Shown one piece after another: positions 62,625-64,000 of a stretch of DNA of 64,000 nucleotides. The stretch is from the NCBI GenBank assembly GCA_019930625.1, contig CP082844.1, forward strand, positions 1,984,001-2,048,000. Direction: 5' to 3'. This DNA is from Nocardia asteroides (GTDB taxonomy: Bacteria > Actinomycetota > Actinomycetes > Mycobacteriales > Mycobacteriaceae). The notes beneath the pieces were generated by a model. The model was not told the DNA's origin, made no database searches, and worked only from the letters and a program-made list of their open reading frames with translations. Each line of letters begins with the position of its first letter. Position 1 is the first letter of the stretch. The position numbers and the translations under genes were made by a program.

Positions 62625-63793
62625 CTACCCGTCCCGCTGAAGTCACCGCCGATGACTCCATCGGCGGTGAGACGGCCGTCGTTGAAGTGCTCGGTCGACC
62701 GCAGGTAGTCCCGACCGTCGTGCTCGGTCTCGTCGTCCTCGTCGCTGCGGACCTGGTTACCGAGCAGGGGGTTGCCGTTGCCGGTGTTCGCGGGCCGGAC
62801 CGGCGCCGCGTCGACGGCCTTGACCGCGACGGTTTCCTGCACCGGAGCGGAGCCTCCACCGATCGTGCCACTCGAGCCCCAGCCTTCCGGCAGCTTGAGC
62901 GAGCCGTTGCTGATGCCTGCCGCCGAGCCGAGGCCGGAGAAGGACACCGCGCGGGTCGCCGCGCCGGCAGCGGTGGCCGCCGCCCCGGCGCCCATGGCCA
63001 TCGGAGCCATACCGGAGAAGGCAGGCGCGGAGGTGCTGGTCGCCGCCGCGATCGCGCTGCCTGCGACATTTCCGACGGTGGAGACACCGGTGGTGGCGAT
63101 CGAGCCGACGGCCTGAGCGGCTTGGGTGGCAGCGCTCGCCACGCCGGGGTTGCTCAAGAACGCCTGGGTGGCGGCGACGGCCGCCTGGATCGGATCCGCC
63201 GGGACCTCGCCGGCGGTGTCCGCCGCCTGTTCGGGGCTGGCCGTTCCGGCGCCCTTGGCGATCGGCGGCGGCGGCGCGAACTCGGCAGGCGTGGCGACCA
63301 TGGCGCTGGTCGCGGCCTCGTAGGTTTCCATGACCAGCGCGGCTCGGATGTCCATGGCGTGCCTGGCGACCTCCGCGACCTCGAACGCGCCGCTCAGCAC
63401 GCCCGGTGGGTTCGCCGACGCGGCCAAGGCGGTGTTGACGGCCGCGATCTCGGGTGGGCTCGGCATCGCCAGCGAGGCGACGGTGTAGGCGGTGGCGTTC
63501 GCCGCGGCCTTCGCGCCCATCGCGGCGGCTTGGACGCCCTGCTGCTCGGACCAGCCGAGGAAACCCGTGAGCTTGCTCAGCGCGGCGATACCGTTGATGC
63601 CCTGCATTCCGACGCCGAGTTCGGCCATCACCCTGGCGACGGTCGTCGTAGCGTCGACCCAGGCGGCGGTGAGACCGCCCCAGGCGGTGGCGGCGGCCGA
63701 GATCGGAATCGCGTGCGCGCCCGCGTGAAGGGTGGCCGAATTGATCTCCGACGGGCGCGCAGCCCAGATCACCCCGGTGACTCCTGCAACCAT
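62621..63793 (-). CDS. PPE family protein
   Basis: A 390-residue protein. The first about 170 residues form a PPE-type helical domain: WAARPSEINSATLHAG has the usual Pro-Pro-Glu replaced by Pro-Ser-Glu, and AWGGLTAAW holds the WxG motif. The rest is Ala/Gly/Ser/Thr-rich with a short acidic end (DEDDETEHDGRD). PPE proteins are exported by ESX systems, usually with a PE-like partner. The partner may be the truncated gene upstream (63839-64000). GGAGAAAT lies before the ATG. EspG follows in the same operon. Confidence 0.88.
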   Translation of the reverse strand: MVAGVTGVIWAARPSEINSATLHAGAHAIPISAAATAWGGLTAAWVDATTTVARVMAELGVGMQGINGIAALSKLTGFLGWSEQQGVQAAAMGAKAAANATAYTVASLAMPSPPEIAAVNTALAASANPPGVLSGAFEVAEVARHAMDIRAALVMETYEAATSAMVATPAEFAPPPPIAKGAGTASPEQAADTAGEVPADPIQAAVAATQAFLSNPGVASAATQAAQAVGSIATTGVSTVGNVAGSAIAAATSTSAPAFSGMAPMAMGAGAAATAAGAATRAVSFSGLGSAAGISNGSLKLPEGWGSSGTIGGGSAPVQETVAVKAVDAAPVRPANTGNGNPLLGNQVRSDEDDETEHDGRDYLRSTEHFNDGRLTADGVIGGDFSGTGR

Positions 63794-63838
63794 GTTCGAT
63801 TTCTCCCCTGCTTCAGCTGATGGAACTGTATGCCCGAA

Positions 63839-64000
63839 CTACACCTGGATGGCGCTGATGCCGGCGGCGCGCACCACATCACCGGCGACATGCTGCGCCA
63901 ACTGCGTGCGCAGCGTCGCCGCCGCGTGGTGGCATTCCAGGATTGCCTGCGCGATCGCACGGTCGTGCGACATCGCGCCTTGGTTGAAATGGCTCGCGCT
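63839..64000 (-). CDS. C-terminal part of a small protein upstream of PPE (5' end outside window)
   Basis: The minus-strand frame is open from base 64000 to a TAG stop (63839-63841), giving 53 visible residues ending RAAGISAIQV. It is predicted helical and Ala/His-rich (ILECHHAAATLRTQLAQ). It lies 45 bases before the PPE start on the same strand, where ESX loci normally encode a PE or WXG100-like partner. Identity cannot be confirmed because the N-terminus with the PE motif is outside the window. Confidence 0.55.
   Translation of the reverse strand, partial: SASHFNQGAMSHDRAIAQAILECHHAAATLRTQLAQHVAGDVVRAAGISAIQV

Noticed and set aside
1..64000. CRISPR arrays, tRNA or rRNA genes
   Set aside because: No regularly spaced repeats, no cloverleaf with TTC-A arms, and no conserved rRNA sequence was seen in any gap.
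1..64000. Transposases, integrases or phage genes
   Set aside because: No translated frame showed transposase, recombinase or phage motifs, and no terminal inverted repeats flanking a gene were noticed.

Overview
The window is GC-rich actinobacterial DNA and most likely chromosomal sequence from Nocardia or a close mycolic-acid-containing relative. The evidence is the gene set: a LysX-type lysyl-PG synthetase/lysyl-tRNA synthetase, a Culp-type cutinase, a PPE-EspG pair of a type VII secretion system, a secreted AroQ chorismate mutase, HAMP adenylate cyclase, IdeR-type iron boxes and a KstR-type operator. The backbone gltB-gltD ... rraA ... sodA ... glpQ ... bfrB - LCP - DUF2470 - pheA - gpm recalls the Mycobacterium tuberculosis block Rv3859c to Rv3837c. 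The SpoIIM/RDD/DUF58/MoxR block recalls Rv3690-Rv3695. Both have lineage-specific insertions. The species cannot be fixed from sequence reading alone.

Layout. 1-2.9 kb: the end of a PLP aminotransferase overlapping a transhydrogenase-like dehydrogenase, then an SDR behind a KstR-like box and a convergent methyltransferase. 3-5.2 kb: a secreted protein and an 800-bp gene-free stretch. 5.2-12.4 kb: SpoIIM/RDD/DUF58/MoxR membrane-stress cluster, interrupted by an adenine-deaminase-like gene and containing an unusual DUF4129/DUF4350-tail fusion. 12.4-14.6 kb: TetR/MFS efflux pair with duplicated operators. 14.6-19 kb: adenylate cyclase, DUF4407 protein and secreted chorismate mutase. 19.4-26 kb: glutamate synthase gltB-gltD behind a long structured leader with a five-codon upstream ORF. 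26-38.7 kb: cutinase, small envelope proteins, lysX, S4 protein, RraA, tandem DUF5313 proteins and a YcnI-CopC-CopD copper operon. 38.8-45.3 kb: RecB-like nuclease, HtpG, methyltransferase, SDR and TetR.

45.1-53 kb: a GDT1-family transporter behind a yybP-ykoY (manganese) riboswitch, sodA, msrA, a cluster of DnaA-box-like 9-mers, rhodanese, DUF4328-type membrane protein, GDPD and DUF5926. 53.3-59.6 kb: ferritin bfrB behind an IdeR-like box, a degenerate ferritin paralogue, LCP ligase, CPBP protease, an Lcp-like DUF2236 oxygenase with divergent TetR, and a DUF2470 gene with a strong IdeR box. 59.7-64 kb: pheA-gpm and an EspG-PPE operon cut by the window edge.

Recurring themes are metal and redox homeostasis (manganese riboswitch, SOD, IdeR boxes, ferritins, copper operon, MsrA) and envelope maintenance. 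A further theme is transcription starting at or near the initiation codon: at least fifteen genes have a TANNNT hexamer 5-7 nt before the start codon. Functions are assigned from motifs and recalled family knowledge; no database search was possible.
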